Shown piece by piece: positions 44,716-55,403 of a stretch of 64,000 nt of DNA. The notes below the pieces were generated by a model. It saw only the letters and a list, made by a program, of their open reading frames with translations, ran no database searches and had not been told where the DNA came from. Each line of letters begins with the position of its first letter. Within the stretch, counting starts at the first letter, position 1. Source of the DNA: Rhodopirellula sp. (GTDB lineage: Bacteria > Planctomycetota > Planctomycetia > Pirellulales > Pirellulaceae). Both the position numbers and the translations under genes were made by a program. The DNA lies in the NCBI GenBank assembly GCA_002689655.1, contig NZHC01000015.1:45614-109613 (forward strand), read 5' to 3'.

Positions 44716-47295
44716 ATGCGGTCAAGGGTGCAAGTGGCTAGAATAGTAGTCATCCTGCCTTTGCTCTTTACATCCCCCGCCTTTGCTAACGCCTTTTTCT
44801 TCATGTTCTTTCTCCCCTCCTGGCGATCGCGAATCAGATTTGTTTTGGGTTTGTCAGTTTTGCTTGCCGCTGCCAATGCTCATGGTCAGGCAACGAGCCC
44901 GCCTTTCGTTGCTGGCTTTGAGCGATTTGCCAGACACGGTGACATGAGTCTTGCCAAGGCTGGCGATTTACTCGTCAGTGAGTTGAGCTGTGTGGCTTGT
45001 CATGAATCAGGCAATCCACGATGGAAGCCTAAGCGGGGGCCAACACTGGTTGGTACCGCGAATCGATTTTCGGAGAAGTGGTTGCGGGAATATCTGGATG
45101 ATCCAAATGGAAAAAAATCGGGTACAACCATGCCACATATGCTGGGGCATCTTGATGGCGGTCAACGGCAAACAGTAATCAATAAACTGGTGGCATTTTT
45201 AGGTACCCAGAAGAAGCCTTTTGAAACGGTGCGTGCAACCGGTGCGGTAGCCGTCATGCACGAGTTTTGGAATCAAGGTGACCCGTTGCGAGGCAGGAAT
45301 CTCTATCACACTGTCGGGTGTGTTGCTTGCCATCAGCCCGATGCAAAACAAGAGACGAATCAAACGGCACCCACCGCGGTTGATCAGATGATTTCACAGC
45401 TTGATTCTGAGGAACTACAGGAACTTGGTTTGTTGCGGGCCGCTCGGCGCGTTGCGTCTGTTCCCCATGGCGATCTGGTCGGCAAATACACCCGTCAATC
45501 ATTAGCGATGTTCTTGCTCCGTCCTGATTCGGTTCGGAAAGGGGCCAGAATGCCAAACCTGCGTTTGTCGCCGAGCGAGGCGGCGGACGTGACTGCCTAT
45601 TTGCTAAGTGAAAAGAGACGTGAAGTTTCGATTAAGGAAACCTTGCTGGATCCTGCGATGGTCGAAGAAGGACGATCTTTGTTTGTGGAGTTGCGTTGTA
45701 GTAATTGCCATGAGGCTACTGACGTTACGTCACCGAGGATGGCGACGCCATGGGACAAGTTGAATCCTGAAACAACACACACTTGTTTGATCAGGCCGGC
45801 CGCAGTGATGCCAGATTATGGACTTGATGAGCTGCAGGTTGACGCGATCAAAAGCATCCTGGAATCGGATTCGCTGATTGTAGAAATGGATGCAGCGGAG
45901 CGGGTACACCATCGCATGCTGCAACTTAATTGCTACGCCTGTCATCAGCGTGAAACGGAACTGACGAACGATGGGGAGGCTGGGGTGCTTGGTGGGGTCG
46001 GTCGCTACCGCAAGGCTTATTTTGAAATGGTTGAGCAGGTCGATCTGGGGGATGAAGGACGCCTGCCGCCGCCGTTGACCGGTGTTGGCAGTAAACTCCA
46101 GCCGAAAGCTTTGAAGGCGGTTTTTGATCAACGCACGACGGCTTATCGTCGCCATATGAAAGCCCGTATGCCTGCTTATCATGCCAACGCAGTCAAGCAT
46201 CTGGTCGAGAATTTACCGGTCGCTGATCAGGCGGGAGATAAAAGTGAGTCGTTGGTTTTCGGTAAAGCCAGCGATTTGATGTTTCGTGCCGGACATGAAC
46301 TGTCGGGAACGGGTTGTGTTGAATGTCACTTGTACCGGGGGGAAAGCTTGCCCGGGGTGGTTGGCCTGGATCTTGCCGGAATCACGTCACGGGTTCGACC
46401 AGAATGGGTTCATGATTTTGTGCTTGATCCGGGTGCGCTGAAAAGCCGGACACGAATGCCAACGTTTTTTCCTGATGGCAAAAGCAATCGTCCCGATCTG
46501 TTGGAGGGTGACGTCGAGAAACAAATCGCATCATTGTGGTTTTATCTGAAAGATCTGACCAACCAGCCATTGCCGGCAAAGATTGAAAAAGTCCGTTCAC
46601 AGAACTATGAACTGCGACCTGCCGGGCGACCTGTGGTGCTGCGTTCGTTCATGCAGGATGCGGGGACACACGCCATTGCAGTCGGTTTTCCCCAGCAGAC
46701 CCACTACTCATTTGATTCCGAGAAAATTCGTCTGGCGTCTGCCTGGAAAGGACGTTTTATTGACGCCAGAGGAACGTGGTTTGAGCGTTTTACACCTCCC
46801 GCAGATCCTCTCGGTGAATCGCTTGTTCGTTTCCCCCAGGGTTCACCCTTGGCTCTGCTTGATTCTGACAATGTGGTTTGGCCAGCGTGGAAGAACCAGG
46901 AAGCGTTGTATCAGTTTCGGGGCTATCAGCTGGATTCAAAAGGCGTGCCCACCTTCTTGTATCGGTTCGCGCAGTGGCAAATCGAAGAACGTATTGAACC
47001 GTTGGAACGAAGGGGGCTACGCCGGCAATGGAAAATACAACGTGTGGAAAATGAAGCTGCCAAAGCAATGGATGAATCAGGCGTATTGAACGTATGTATT
47101 CATCAGGCAAAAAAGTTGGATAGACAGACGACGACGCAGGTCAATGGCGGTGGAGTGCAGGCTCAGCTTGCAGTCGTGCGTGGGCAAGACAACGGGTCGG
47201 GAAACAGGATCATCAAAACGCAAGAAAGCGAACGGTGGGTCGTGCCTCTCGATGGAAATGATCAACAGATGGTTGTGGTGGAGTACGTATGGTGA
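44716..47295 (+). CDS. Exported five-heme c-type cytochrome
   Basis: The 859-residue protein has a hydrophobic leader (about 1-57, possibly starting at Met30 instead). Five CxxCH heme motifs are visible at about 92, 202, 328, 406 and 534 (CVACH, CVACH, CSNCH, CYACH, CVECH). Each sits in a small cytochrome c-like unit with a following Met (for example GTTMP, GARMP, AVMPD). The C-terminal third is beta-rich and lacks hemes. The next gene starts inside its last seven bases (47289-47295), so the two are coupled. It probably takes electrons from the neighbouring beta-propeller protein or a partner oxidase. I cannot name the electron donor. The AGAGG ribosome site before 44716 supports the longer start. 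Confidence 0.92.
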   Translation: MRSRVQVARIVVILPLLFTSPAFANAFFFMFFLPSWRSRIRFVLGLSVLLAAANAHGQATSPPFVAGFERFARHGDMSLAKAGDLLVSELSCVACHESGNPRWKPKRGPTLVGTANRFSEKWLREYLDDPNGKKSGTTMPHMLGHLDGGQRQTVINKLVAFLGTQKKPFETVRATGAVAVMHEFWNQGDPLRGRNLYHTVGCVACHQPDAKQETNQTAPTAVDQMISQLDSEELQELGLLRAARRVASVPHGDLVGKYTRQSLAMFLLRPDSVRKGARMPNLRLSPSEAADVTAYLLSEKRREVSIKETLLDPAMVEEGRSLFVELRCSNCHEATDVTSPRMATPWDKLNPETTHTCLIRPAAVMPDYGLDELQVDAIKSILESDSLIVEMDAAERVHHRMLQLNCYACHQRETELTNDGEAGVLGGVGRYRKAYFEMVEQVDLGDEGRLPPPLTGVGSKLQPKALKAVFDQRTTAYRRHMKARMPAYHANAVKHLVENLPVADQAGDKSESLVFGKASDLMFRAGHELSGTGCVECHLYRGESLPGVVGLDLAGITSRVRPEWVHDFVLDPGALKSRTRMPTFFPDGKSNRPDLLEGDVEKQIASLWFYLKDLTNQPLPAKIEKVRSQNYELRPAGRPVVLRSFMQDAGTHAIAVGFPQQTHYSFDSEKIRLASAWKGRFIDARGTWFERFTPPADPLGESLVRFPQGSPLALLDSDNVVWPAWKNQEALYQFRGYQLDSKGVPTFLYRFAQWQIEERIEPLERRGLRRQWKIQRVENEAAKAMDESGVLNVCIHQAKKLDRQTTTQVNGGGVQAQLAVVRGQDNGSGNRIIKTQESERWVVPLDGNDQQMVVVEYVW

Positions 47296-48860
47296 TGCAA
47301 CGATCAAACTTGATGCAGTTCATTGGTGTGTTGGCATTCTTTCTCATCGGATTCGGCCCCATGAGCAGGATGACCGCAGCTGAGAAAGATTACTATCGGC
47401 TCCTGTCTGTGGCGACCAGCAAGGCTCCCACGGAGTCACGGTCCAAAAATTGGAAGCCTTCGCCAGAGGGATTGCCACTGGAAATCAGTGGGATGACATT
47501 TCTTGATGATCAGCGTTTAGCGGTGGCCATCCGGAAAGGCGAGATCTGGATATTGGATGGAGTTTATGACGAACCCGCAGTGAACGTAACCTACAAACGC
47601 TTTGCCAATGCTTTGCATGAACCGTTGGGGTTGTTACAGCATGATGGCGCCCTCTACACCGCGCAGCGTAGTGAACTGACCAAAATACGTGATGTCGATG
47701 GTGATGATATTGCCGATGAGTATCTGACAGCGGCAAAGGGTTGGGCTGTCACCGGGCATTATCACGAATACGCGTTTGGCCCCAAGCTCGATGCCAAGGG
47801 CAATCTTTGGCTGACTTTGAACATCGGAATGGGGCTCAAGGGCGACCAACTCAAGCGAGCCGTTCCTGATCCACCACTGGGTTATCGTCAGGGCCGCTGG
47901 CGCGGTTGGGGCATGGTCGTGACCCCTCAGGGGACGCTGGTTCCGATGTGTGCCGGGATGCGATCGCCCGCAGGTCTGGGGGCCAATGCCGCGGGTGACA
48001 TGTTTTATACCGATCAGCAGGGGAATTGGGTGGCGACCAACTCCTTGCACCATTTAAGGCCGGGAGTGTTCTTTCATCATGCCGAGGCATTGGCATCGAT
48101 GAACGAACCTGGCTCGACGATCCAGGGAGTGAAGAAGGTGCCCGCCGGTGTGCCAATTCCGGAAGCCATGAAGCAGTTTCCTCAATTACGACCTCCGGCG
48201 GTCTGGTTTCCTTACAAGCGAGCGGGACAGTCACCGACTGACATCATGTTGGACACGAGTGATGGAAAGTTCGGACCATTCGCAGGTCAGTTTTTTGTCG
48301 GTGAATTCACCCAGGCGGGAGTCAATCGTGTCTTTCTTGAAAAAGTCGGAGGTGAATATCAGGGGGTATGTTTTCCATTTCGAAGTGGATTTGCATCAGC
48401 TGTCCTGCGGTTGGCTCAAGGTGCAGACGGCAGCATGTTTGCAGGTTTGACCAACCGTGGCTGGAGCAGCCTTGGCAATGCCAGTTACGGCTTGCAGCGT
48501 TTGGTTTGGACCGGAAAAACGCCGTTCGAAATCCAGGAAATGCGAGCGACCAAAGATGGGTTTGAATTGCTCTTTACCCTGCCGGTCGACCCTGAAACTG
48601 CAGGTGATCCAGCTTCCTACACCATGCAGAGTCACACCTATCTGTACCATGCCGCGTATGGCAGCGATGAAATACAGAAAAAAGATCTGAATATCAGTTC
48701 GGCGATTGTCTCAGACGATGGACGCCGTGTCCGTTTGGTGATGCAGGGTCTGCGTGAACTCTTTGTGCATGCCCTGAAAGCCGACGGTGTACGGAGTGAA
48801 GCTGGAAAGCCGCTACTTCATCCCAATGCCTATTACACCCTGAATCGACGGCCCCAATAG
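47289..48860 (+). CDS. Exported beta-propeller protein paired with the five-heme cytochrome
   Basis: The 523-residue product has a signal peptide (about 8-30, ending MTAAEK). The body shows repeated hydrophobic blades with Asp/Gly turns and DVDGDDIADEY, typical of the glucose/sorbosone dehydrogenase-like propellers of Planctomycetes. Conserved stretches include GHYHEYAFGPKLDAKGNLWLTL and GMRSPAGLGANAAGDMFYTDQQGNW. The C-terminal about 80 residues form a separate beta domain. PQQ binding is possible but no diagnostic residue can be named. Overlap with the cytochrome gene suggests that electrons pass from this protein to those hemes. Confidence 0.85.
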   Translation: MVMQRSNLMQFIGVLAFFLIGFGPMSRMTAAEKDYYRLLSVATSKAPTESRSKNWKPSPEGLPLEISGMTFLDDQRLAVAIRKGEIWILDGVYDEPAVNVTYKRFANALHEPLGLLQHDGALYTAQRSELTKIRDVDGDDIADEYLTAAKGWAVTGHYHEYAFGPKLDAKGNLWLTLNIGMGLKGDQLKRAVPDPPLGYRQGRWRGWGMVVTPQGTLVPMCAGMRSPAGLGANAAGDMFYTDQQGNWVATNSLHHLRPGVFFHHAEALASMNEPGSTIQGVKKVPAGVPIPEAMKQFPQLRPPAVWFPYKRAGQSPTDIMLDTSDGKFGPFAGQFFVGEFTQAGVNRVFLEKVGGEYQGVCFPFRSGFASAVLRLAQGADGSMFAGLTNRGWSSLGNASYGLQRLVWTGKTPFEIQEMRATKDGFELLFTLPVDPETAGDPASYTMQSHTYLYHAAYGSDEIQKKDLNISSAIVSDDGRRVRLVMQGLRELFVHALKADGVRSEAGKPLLHPNAYYTLNRRPQ

Positions 48861-48909
48861 CGACTGGGAATTCGCAGTAGCAACTGGAAATTTTCAGTAG
48901 CAACTGGAA
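48858..48909. repeat. 20-bp tandem repeat, about 2.6 copies
   Basis: Copies start at 48858, 48878 and 48898, each beginning TAG and sharing ACTGG(G/A)AA. It begins inside the stop codon of the propeller gene and separates it from the convergent sulfatase. Confidence 0.75.
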
Positions 48910-48956
48910 TCGTTGGTAGATGACGTTGTCTCGCCAAGGGCTGGATGAGCATTGTT

Positions 48957-50459
48957 TCAACGCGAAAATTCTGGATTGGCGATGGGGCGTTTGGCATCCA
49001 TTGATTCCAGAATTGCAGACAGTCGAGCCCGCATCGTTTTGACTTTTTCCGCTTCCTGTTCTGCCAGATTGTTCGATTCGGATAGATCATTTTCCAAGTC
49101 ATAAAGTTCGGAAATCCCCTCATCAAATTGGATCAATTTCCAATTTCCTTTGCGAAGGATGCTGTAGGGTCCGGGAGCATGTCGGTAATGGGGGAAATGC
49201 CAGATCAACTCGTCGCGTTTCAACGGGGTTTGACCAGCGGATCTCAATAGGGGCAACAGTGACAAACCATCGATTTCGCGGTCTGTTGGTGCTGTTACAC
49301 CGACGGCGTCTAGGATGGTTGGAAAGACGTCGATTGAACAGACAGGGGTATCCGAGAGGGTTCCCGGTTCGATCTGCCCGGGCCACCGAACCAGAAAGGG
49401 AACACGGATTCCACCCTCATAGGCATATCCTTTGCCGCTGCGAAGAGGAGCGTTTTCGGTGGGCCGACCTCCGTTGTCCAAACCCCCGTTATCTGACGTG
49501 AAAATGATCATCGTGCGATCATCCAGATTCAATTCCTGAAGCGTCTGAAGAATCTGCTGTGTGGAATCATCAATGGACTCCACCATCGCCGCATACTTTG
49601 CGTTCACATCTGATTTTCCATCCTGCTTGTACTTGGCAGCCACTTCATCAATGGCCTGAATTGGAGTGTGTACTGCATAGTGGCCAAGGTTGATGAAGAA
49701 GGGTTTGTCTTTCCATTGACGGATCAACTGAACTGCTTCATCTGCCTCGCGGTGGGTCAGGAATTCACCCGCTTTGCGGCCTGGCAATGATGGAATGCCG
49801 GCTCGAATCATCGGGTGTCGATGCTTCGGTTGATTGTAGGGATCAAAATAGGAAGGTGGTTGTCCGTAATCACATCCACCACGATTCTCGTCGTAACCTT
49901 GTCCTGGGGGATACCACGCTTCATCACCCAGGTGCCATTTGCCGATGTAAGCAGTCTTGTAGCCATGAGATCCAAGTACTTCCGCAACCGTCACTTCATC
50001 GTGTTCCATCCAGAACGGATTGGGTGGACAAAGCAGTTTTCGATTTTTCCCACCCACATATTCCGTGGGATTTTTTTCGGGTGTGCCAAGCTCGCCACGT
50101 TGAAACAGACTGCGGATCCAATCGGTGACACCGATACGTGCGGGATAACGACCCGTTTGCAATGCCGCCCGAGTCGGTGAGCAGACAGCGCAGGCAGCGT
50201 AGCCATTGGTAAATCTCATCCCCTCTTGGGCGATTCGGTCGATGTTGGGCGTTTTGTAATAATCACTGCCTTGGCAGGAAAGATCCATCCAGCCCATGTC
50301 ATCTACCACAATCAGAATCACATTGGGAGGAGCTGACTTTTCGACCGCTTCGTTGGCAAATGCACCATTTGCTCCGGCAAGCATGCTGCAAGCGAATGAT
50401 GTCAGTGAGAATACAATCAGGGGTGTGTAGACAGCGGCAGCAAAAACAGGACGACGCAT
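48957..50459 (-). CDS. S1 family arylsulfatase, exported
   Basis: The 500-residue enzyme starts with a signal peptide (about 1-36, ANGAFAN). NVILIVVDDMGWMDL carries the metal-binding Asp residues. The sulfatase signature is CSPTRAA with Cys93, the residue converted to formylglycine. GKWHLG gives the Lys/His of the second signature, and IIFTSDNGG supplies further metal ligands. These enzymes remove sulfate from sugars, typically from marine sulfated polysaccharides. The Thr in place of Ser after Pro is an allowed variant. It is transcribed away from the next sulfatase, which starts about 180 bp to the right, so a shared control region is likely. No maturase gene is seen in the window. Confidence 0.95.
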   Translation of the reverse strand: MRRPVFAAAVYTPLIVFSLTSFACSMLAGANGAFANEAVEKSAPPNVILIVVDDMGWMDLSCQGSDYYKTPNIDRIAQEGMRFTNGYAACAVCSPTRAALQTGRYPARIGVTDWIRSLFQRGELGTPEKNPTEYVGGKNRKLLCPPNPFWMEHDEVTVAEVLGSHGYKTAYIGKWHLGDEAWYPPGQGYDENRGGCDYGQPPSYFDPYNQPKHRHPMIRAGIPSLPGRKAGEFLTHREADEAVQLIRQWKDKPFFINLGHYAVHTPIQAIDEVAAKYKQDGKSDVNAKYAAMVESIDDSTQQILQTLQELNLDDRTMIIFTSDNGGLDNGGRPTENAPLRSGKGYAYEGGIRVPFLVRWPGQIEPGTLSDTPVCSIDVFPTILDAVGVTAPTDREIDGLSLLPLLRSAGQTPLKRDELIWHFPHYRHAPGPYSILRKGNWKLIQFDEGISELYDLENDLSESNNLAEQEAEKVKTMRARLSAILESMDAKRPIANPEFSR

Positions 50460-50639
50460 TTATAATTCAACCTTCGGGATGGATGGACTTGGGATGGACG
50501 GACCGCGGGACTTGATCTCAGAACTGATTGTATCCCAAATCAATCCTGACGCGTTTCCCATTATAATGGTTGTTTTCAACAGAAAGATGGCGTTTTGTGC
50601 ATCAAGAATTCCACTCACTCAGTTTGGTTTTGTGTCGGG

Positions 50640-52103
50640 ATGGTGCTGGTTGTCAGTGCAGGTTCCAAAGAATCGGTTGGCCAGCACAGCGATCCGGTTG
50701 GCCAGCACACAGCCCCCGTTGCCCCGGTGGCACGAAAAAACGTCCTGTTCATCGCAGTTGATGATCTGCGAGTCGAGTTGGGATGTTACGGGCAGCAACA
50801 CGTTCGATCACCGAATATCGATCAATTGGCTTCTCGAGCGTCATTGTTTGAACGAGCTTATTGCCAACAGACAGTATGCAATCCATCTCGGGCATCGCTT
50901 CTGACGGGGAAGAGTCCAGATCAACTGCAGGTGTGGGACTTGCCCACGCACTTTCGTGTGCATTCGCCTGATGTCGTGACGCTTCCCCAACTGTTCAAAA
51001 GTCATGGTTATCACACGCAGTGTGTTGGGAAGATTTTTCACAATTGGCGTCAGGATGAATGGAAGGGTGATTCCGTTTCATGGAGTGTTCCTTCACTTCT
51101 TCATTACAACAGTCATGGACACGACAAGCCGCAGGTGGATGGGGTGTTGCCTGCTAATCTCGCTTCAGGTGTGGGTGGAACGGAGTGCCGAGATGTTTCT
51201 GACGAAGCCTACTTTGATGGTCGAGTTGCGACCTTGGCATCGCGGGTATTGCGGGAGTGTGCTGACCGCGAAAGTCCTTTTTTTCTGGCGGTGGGATTTT
51301 GGAAACCACACACACCTTTCAACGCCCCCAAGAAGTATTGGGATCTCTATCAACGATCCCGGATTCCCCTGCCCCATCATTTAAAACCTCCCCGAGAAGT
51401 TCCTGAACTGGCACTGACCAGTGCCCGCTATCGCGGTGGTGAAGATTCAGAATTGCTGCAAGAGATGCACCATGGACATTTGGCTGCAATCAGCTATCTG
51501 GATCACCAGATTGGTAGAGTGTTAGGAACGCTCGATGAATTGTCATTGCGTGAAAATACAATCGTCGTGTTTTTTTCTGATCATGGACTGCATCTGGGTG
51601 AGCATGGCTTGACTCGCAAGACAACGGTCTTTGAGCTTGATGCTCATGTTCCGCTGATCGTGGCCGTTCCGGGTCAAGCCGAACCGCAACGCATTACTGC
51701 AATTACCGAATTAGTTGATCTGTTCCCCACTTTGACAGAGCTTTGCGGTTTCCCGAATCCCGATGGTCTGGCTGGGCGCAGCCTGGTCCCTGATTTGAGG
51801 AATTCAACGGATGCGATTGGTGCGACGCGTTTTGCTTTGACTCAAACACCTCGCCCAAACTACCCTCGCGGCAAACCTCCGATTTACATGGGGTATTCAA
51901 TGCGAACTGATCAAGTGCGTTACACCGAGTGGCGAAAGTTTGACAGCGGGGAGGTCGTCGCTCGTGAATTGTACGATCACACGTCCGATCACGATGAGAC
52001 GGAAAACAGGGTAAAGTCCTTGTCCGGGGACCAACTCAAGGTATTGTCCGAGCAACTGCAGCAGTTAGTCTTGAGTCGGAAAATGACCAAAATCGAGAAG
52101 TGA
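50640..52103 (+). CDS. S1 family sulfatase (iduronate-2-sulfatase-like), exported
   Basis: I use the ATG at 50640; a TTG at 50595 adds 15 residues. The 487-residue product has a short hydrophobic start, then [19 protein letters not shown], the usual opening of iduronate-2-sulfatase-like enzymes. The signature [11 protein letters not shown] has the formylglycine Cys80. GFWKPHTPF and [11 protein letters not shown] are the second and metal-binding signatures. The protein N-terminus holds an in-frame 21-bp duplication that gives VGQHSDP and VGQHTAP. Together with its divergent partner it suggests removal of sulfate from polymers such as ulvan or heparin-like glycans, but the substrate is not readable. 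Confidence 0.95.
   Translation: MVLVVSAGSKESVGQHSDPVGQHTAPVAPVARKNVLFIAVDDLRVELGCYGQQHVRSPNIDQLASRASLFERAYCQQTVCNPSRASLLTGKSPDQLQVWDLPTHFRVHSPDVVTLPQLFKSHGYHTQCVGKIFHNWRQDEWKGDSVSWSVPSLLHYNSHGHDKPQVDGVLPANLASGVGGTECRDVSDEAYFDGRVATLASRVLRECADRESPFFLAVGFWKPHTPFNAPKKYWDLYQRSRIPLPHHLKPPREVPELALTSARYRGGEDSELLQEMHHGHLAAISYLDHQIGRVLGTLDELSLRENTIVVFFSDHGLHLGEHGLTRKTTVFELDAHVPLIVAVPGQAEPQRITAITELVDLFPTLTELCGFPNPDGLAGRSLVPDLRNSTDAIGATRFALTQTPRPNYPRGKPPIYMGYSMRTDQVRYTEWRKFDSGEVVARELYDHTSDHDETENRVKSLSGDQLKVLSEQLQQLVLSRKMTKIEK
50674..50715. repeat. 21-bp in-frame duplication near the sulfatase N-terminus
   Basis: Two adjacent 21-bp units starting CGGTTGGCCAGCACA differ at a few bases at the 3' end. They encode the two GQH heptapeptides. 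Confidence 0.8.
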
Positions 52104-52755
52104 GCGCAGGGGTTTTTCACGCAAACGTTTTTCATGCGAACATGGAACAAATGCTTTGGTTGTGGATCGTTATCACGAACGAGGCTTCTTCTCAGACGCT
52201 TGTGATCAGGAGGCACGCAGTCGGTGCGTAGCTTTCAGTAAGACTCGACCATTTCAACTTGGTGCTGAAAATGTTTTCACTGTAAATGGGACATTGCAAT
52301 CTTCCCCAGGGTTCCGCTGCCAGAGGTTTATCGGTTGGGATGACAAGCTATCTTTTGTTCCCCAGAACTCCTCTGCATCAATCTTGGTGAGAATCTTGAT
52401 GAGATTCAGGATGAACTGAAGCCCCAGAAAGGCGGGCTTTAGGACCTCATTTGTCTGATCGTTCCACGCGAGATCCTGCGGCGTGATGAGTGATTTCGGC
52501 TTGTTGCTTCGCGTAGTGATGATCTGAGGTGATCTCCTTTCCGGTCAAACACGGGTAACTCGCATTTGGCGAGCACGGTGTCGCAGCCACAAACGATACG
52601 GTGTCGCAGCCACAAACGATACGGTGTCGCAGCCACAAACGATACGGTGTTGCAGCCACAAACGATCTGGAACTTGAGTACAATGGGGGGGCCCTCGGAT
52701 CGAAACAGATCACAATCAGGGTCCCGCTCGATCGCCCACCTTGCCGCAATGTTCC
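52104..52755. other. Intergenic region with 23-bp tandem repeats
   Basis: About 650 bp between the sulfatase and the second cytochrome. Apart from the array of 23-bp repeats I find no gene. Minus-strand ORFs in this region are made of the repeat itself and have no recognisable family. Confidence 0.5.
52577..52668. repeat. 23-bp tandem repeat, four copies
   Basis: Four head-to-tail copies of a 23-bp unit begin at 52577, 52600, 52623 and 52646. The first three are identical, and the last differs at three positions (T for C at position 6 and CT for AC at the end). There are no spacers. It lies about 90 bp before the start of the second cytochrome operon. Confidence 0.95.
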
Positions 52756-55389
52756 ATGCTCCGTCTAACTTGCGCTGCCTTATTTGTCTCGGTGTTCACC
52801 GCATATTTGCGGGCTGAATCTGCTGCGCCCCTGCGGTTTGAAACCGACGTGCGGGCGATTCTTCGTGCGCACTGTTTTCAATGCCATGGGGAAGAGCCTG
52901 AGGTTCAGGGAAATCTCGATCTCAGATTGGTCCGTTTCATGCACCGGGGCGGCGATTCAGGGACAGCGATTGTGCCAGGAGAACCGGAGCAGAGTCCGCT
53001 TTATCAGCGTTTGCGTGATGGTGAAATGCCACCAGACGAAAGCAAGCAGATCAGCAAGAAAGAATTGCGTATCATTCACGACTGGATTGTTGAAGGAGCC
53101 GGCACAGTCCGAGAGGAACCCGAGAGTCTCGGTTTGGAGCCCTACCTTACTGAGGAAGATAAGGGACATTGGTCTTTGCAGCCGATTCGACGACCGAACG
53201 TCCCAACTCAAGTGAATCCTAATCTGGTTGCAAATCCGATTGATGCATTCCTTCTGAGTGAACTGAAAAAACATGACTTGGAGTTCAGCCCGACCGCACC
53301 TCCACGAAAACTGTTGCGACGTTTATCGCTGGATCTTCTCGGGCTTCCACCGAGTCCGGAATCGGTTCAAAGCTTTGTCGATTCGATAGCCTCGGCTGAC
53401 GGTGCAGAAAAAATATGGTCGGTTACAGTCGATACGATGCTGGAGTCACCCCATTACGGTGAGCGGTGGGCACGGCATTGGCTGGATGTTGCTGGGTATG
53501 CAGATAGCGAAGGCTACACGGATGCTGATTCAGAACGCCCTGATGCCTGGAGATATCGTGACTACGTGATCGAGTCGTTCAATGCGGACATGCCATTTGA
53601 TCAGTTCATCACAGAGCAACTTGCCGGTGATGAGTTGGTCACTTCACCCTTGAAAAATCTTTCAGCGGCTGATGCAAAGCGTCTCGTGGCTACTGGATTT
53701 TTGCGCATGGCACCCGACGGGACGGGGGGTGCGGTTGCCGATAAGTTGCAGGCACGCCACGACACGATGGCTGATACCATTCGCATTGTGTCATCTTCCT
53801 TTCTGGGACTGACGGTGGGATGTGCTCAGTGTCATGACCATCGTTACGATCCAATCAGCCAAGCAGATTACTACCGGTTTCGGGCAATTTTCCAGCCTGC
53901 GTTTGATCCCGACAAATGGCAGGTGCCCACAAAACGTCGAGTTTCTTTGTACACCGATGAAGACCGGAAACGGGCTGCAGAGATTGAGGTCGAAGCCAAG
54001 AAGGTGGATGCGCAACGTACCAGCCAGCAAAAGGTGTTCATTTCCGCGACGTTTGAGAAACAGTTGAAGGAATTACCCGAATCGGTGCATGAGTTGGCTC
54101 GAGCTGCGCACGAAACTGCCGCAGCGAAACGCACGCCTGAGCAAAATCAGTTGTTCAAGAAACATCCCAACTTGAATGTCACCTCCGGTTCGTTGTACCT
54201 GTACGATCGCAAGGCTGCCGACGAACTCAAGGAACTGGCGGCAAAGGCAACTCAGATACGTGCGACCAAACCAAAGCAGGAGTTCATTCGAGCAATCACT
54301 GAACAACCGGGACGACTGCCGGCAACCCACCTGCTTTTCAGAGGTAACCCGGATCAGACGCGACAGGAATTGCAGCCTGGTGGTTTGAGTGTTGTCTCGC
54401 TGAATACCAGCTTGCCGAGGATTCCTGTTGAGACAAGTGATGTCGCCACCAGTGGGCGACGCTTGGCGTTAGCAAAGCGATTGACTCACCCGGAGTATCC
54501 GCTGACCTCGCGGGTTATTGTCAATCGCGTTTGGCGACAGCATTTTGGCCGGGGGCTTGTGGAGACACCGGGAGACTTTGGCGTGCAGGGAATGGCACCC
54601 TCGCATCCTGAACTGTTGGATTGGCTGGCCGTCGAATTCATCGAAAGTGGTTGGAGTTTGAAACATCTGCACCGGCTGATCCTTCAATCACGTGCTTGGC
54701 GGCAAGCGGTCACCAACCATGCGAATAGGAACCGGGTTGATCCGGACAACACCTTGTTTGGCTCGGGAAAGTTGCGACGCCTGGATGCCGAGATTGTTCG
54801 AGATTGTATTCTCGATATCTCTGGAAAATTGAACACCAAAGCGCGTGGGCCAGCCGTACCGGTCATGGCAGATCGTGTTGGTCGATTCGTTATCGGTAAA
54901 GAGAATTCGAATGCCGGACGGCCGGGTAGTGTCATCGATATGAAGGGGGAACAGTATCGTCGCAGCATTTACATACAAATGCGACGCAGCAGACCACTGG
55001 CGGTTTTGGAAGCTTTTGACCAGCCGCCCATGTCACCCAACTGTGACAAGCGGAACGTTTCAACTGCTTCGACCCAGTCACTGTTGATGATGAACAGTGA
55101 GTTGCTGCTGACTTACTCGCGACATTTTGCTGAGCAGTTGTCCCAACTTGGATTGGACCCGGCCGAGCGGATTGAGGCGGCATGGCAAGCGGTTTACTGC
55201 CGTCATCCCAGTGCACTGGAACGCGAAGCAACGTTGGGGTTTCTTGCAGAACAGCAATCGGTCTTTGAACAACTGGCGGATTACAAAGCTGCCGATGGGA
55301 AGCCGCCTGCGAAAAGTGCTGAGCTTGAAGCACTGGCGGTGATGTGCCAGATGTTGATGGGGTCAAACGAGTTTCTTTACGTTGATTAA
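52756..55389 (+). CDS. PSCyt1/DUF1549/DUF1553 cytochrome, copy 2
   Basis: The ATG at 52756 is preferred to the TTG at 52741. The 877-residue protein has a signal peptide (about 1-20), PSCyt1 with CFQCH at 40-44, and DUF1549 (about 158-348) with [19 protein letters not shown] and CAQCHDH near 355-359. A Lys/Glu/Ala-rich helical region (about 395-500) replaces the discoidin-like part of copy 1. DUF1553 (about 570-765) has [24 protein letters not shown]. The end [16 protein letters not shown] is typical. The DUF1501 gene follows after a 14-bp gap, so the two are co-transcribed. Role: exported electron acceptor or binding protein in polymer use, by analogy with the family. Confidence 0.94.
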   Translation: MLRLTCAALFVSVFTAYLRAESAAPLRFETDVRAILRAHCFQCHGEEPEVQGNLDLRLVRFMHRGGDSGTAIVPGEPEQSPLYQRLRDGEMPPDESKQISKKELRIIHDWIVEGAGTVREEPESLGLEPYLTEEDKGHWSLQPIRRPNVPTQVNPNLVANPIDAFLLSELKKHDLEFSPTAPPRKLLRRLSLDLLGLPPSPESVQSFVDSIASADGAEKIWSVTVDTMLESPHYGERWARHWLDVAGYADSEGYTDADSERPDAWRYRDYVIESFNADMPFDQFITEQLAGDELVTSPLKNLSAADAKRLVATGFLRMAPDGTGGAVADKLQARHDTMADTIRIVSSSFLGLTVGCAQCHDHRYDPISQADYYRFRAIFQPAFDPDKWQVPTKRRVSLYTDEDRKRAAEIEVEAKKVDAQRTSQQKVFISATFEKQLKELPESVHELARAAHETAAAKRTPEQNQLFKKHPNLNVTSGSLYLYDRKAADELKELAAKATQIRATKPKQEFIRAITEQPGRLPATHLLFRGNPDQTRQELQPGGLSVVSLNTSLPRIPVETSDVATSGRRLALAKRLTHPEYPLTSRVIVNRVWRQHFGRGLVETPGDFGVQGMAPSHPELLDWLAVEFIESGWSLKHLHRLILQSRAWRQAVTNHANRNRVDPDNTLFGSGKLRRLDAEIVRDCILDISGKLNTKARGPAVPVMADRVGRFVIGKENSNAGRPGSVIDMKGEQYRRSIYIQMRRSRPLAVLEAFDQPPMSPNCDKRNVSTASTQSLLMMNSELLLTYSRHFAEQLSQLGLDPAERIEAAWQAVYCRHPSALEREATLGFLAEQQSVFEQLADYKAADGKPPAKSAELEALAVMCQMLMGSNEFLYVD

Positions 55390-55403
55390 GATTGTTGATT
55401 GAG

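Noticed and set aside
44610..44876. Minus-strand ORF of 88 residues antisense to the start of the five-heme cytochrome gene
   Set aside because: Its Lys-rich translation is the mirror of the hydrophobic signal region of the cytochrome gene, so it is a shadow ORF.
52577..52668. CRISPR array
   Set aside because: The units are directly adjacent with no spacers and there are no cas-like genes, so it is a simple tandem repeat.
52447..52749. Minus-strand ORF of 100 residues before the second cytochrome
   Set aside because: Much of it is the translated 23-bp repeat, so it owes its length to the array.
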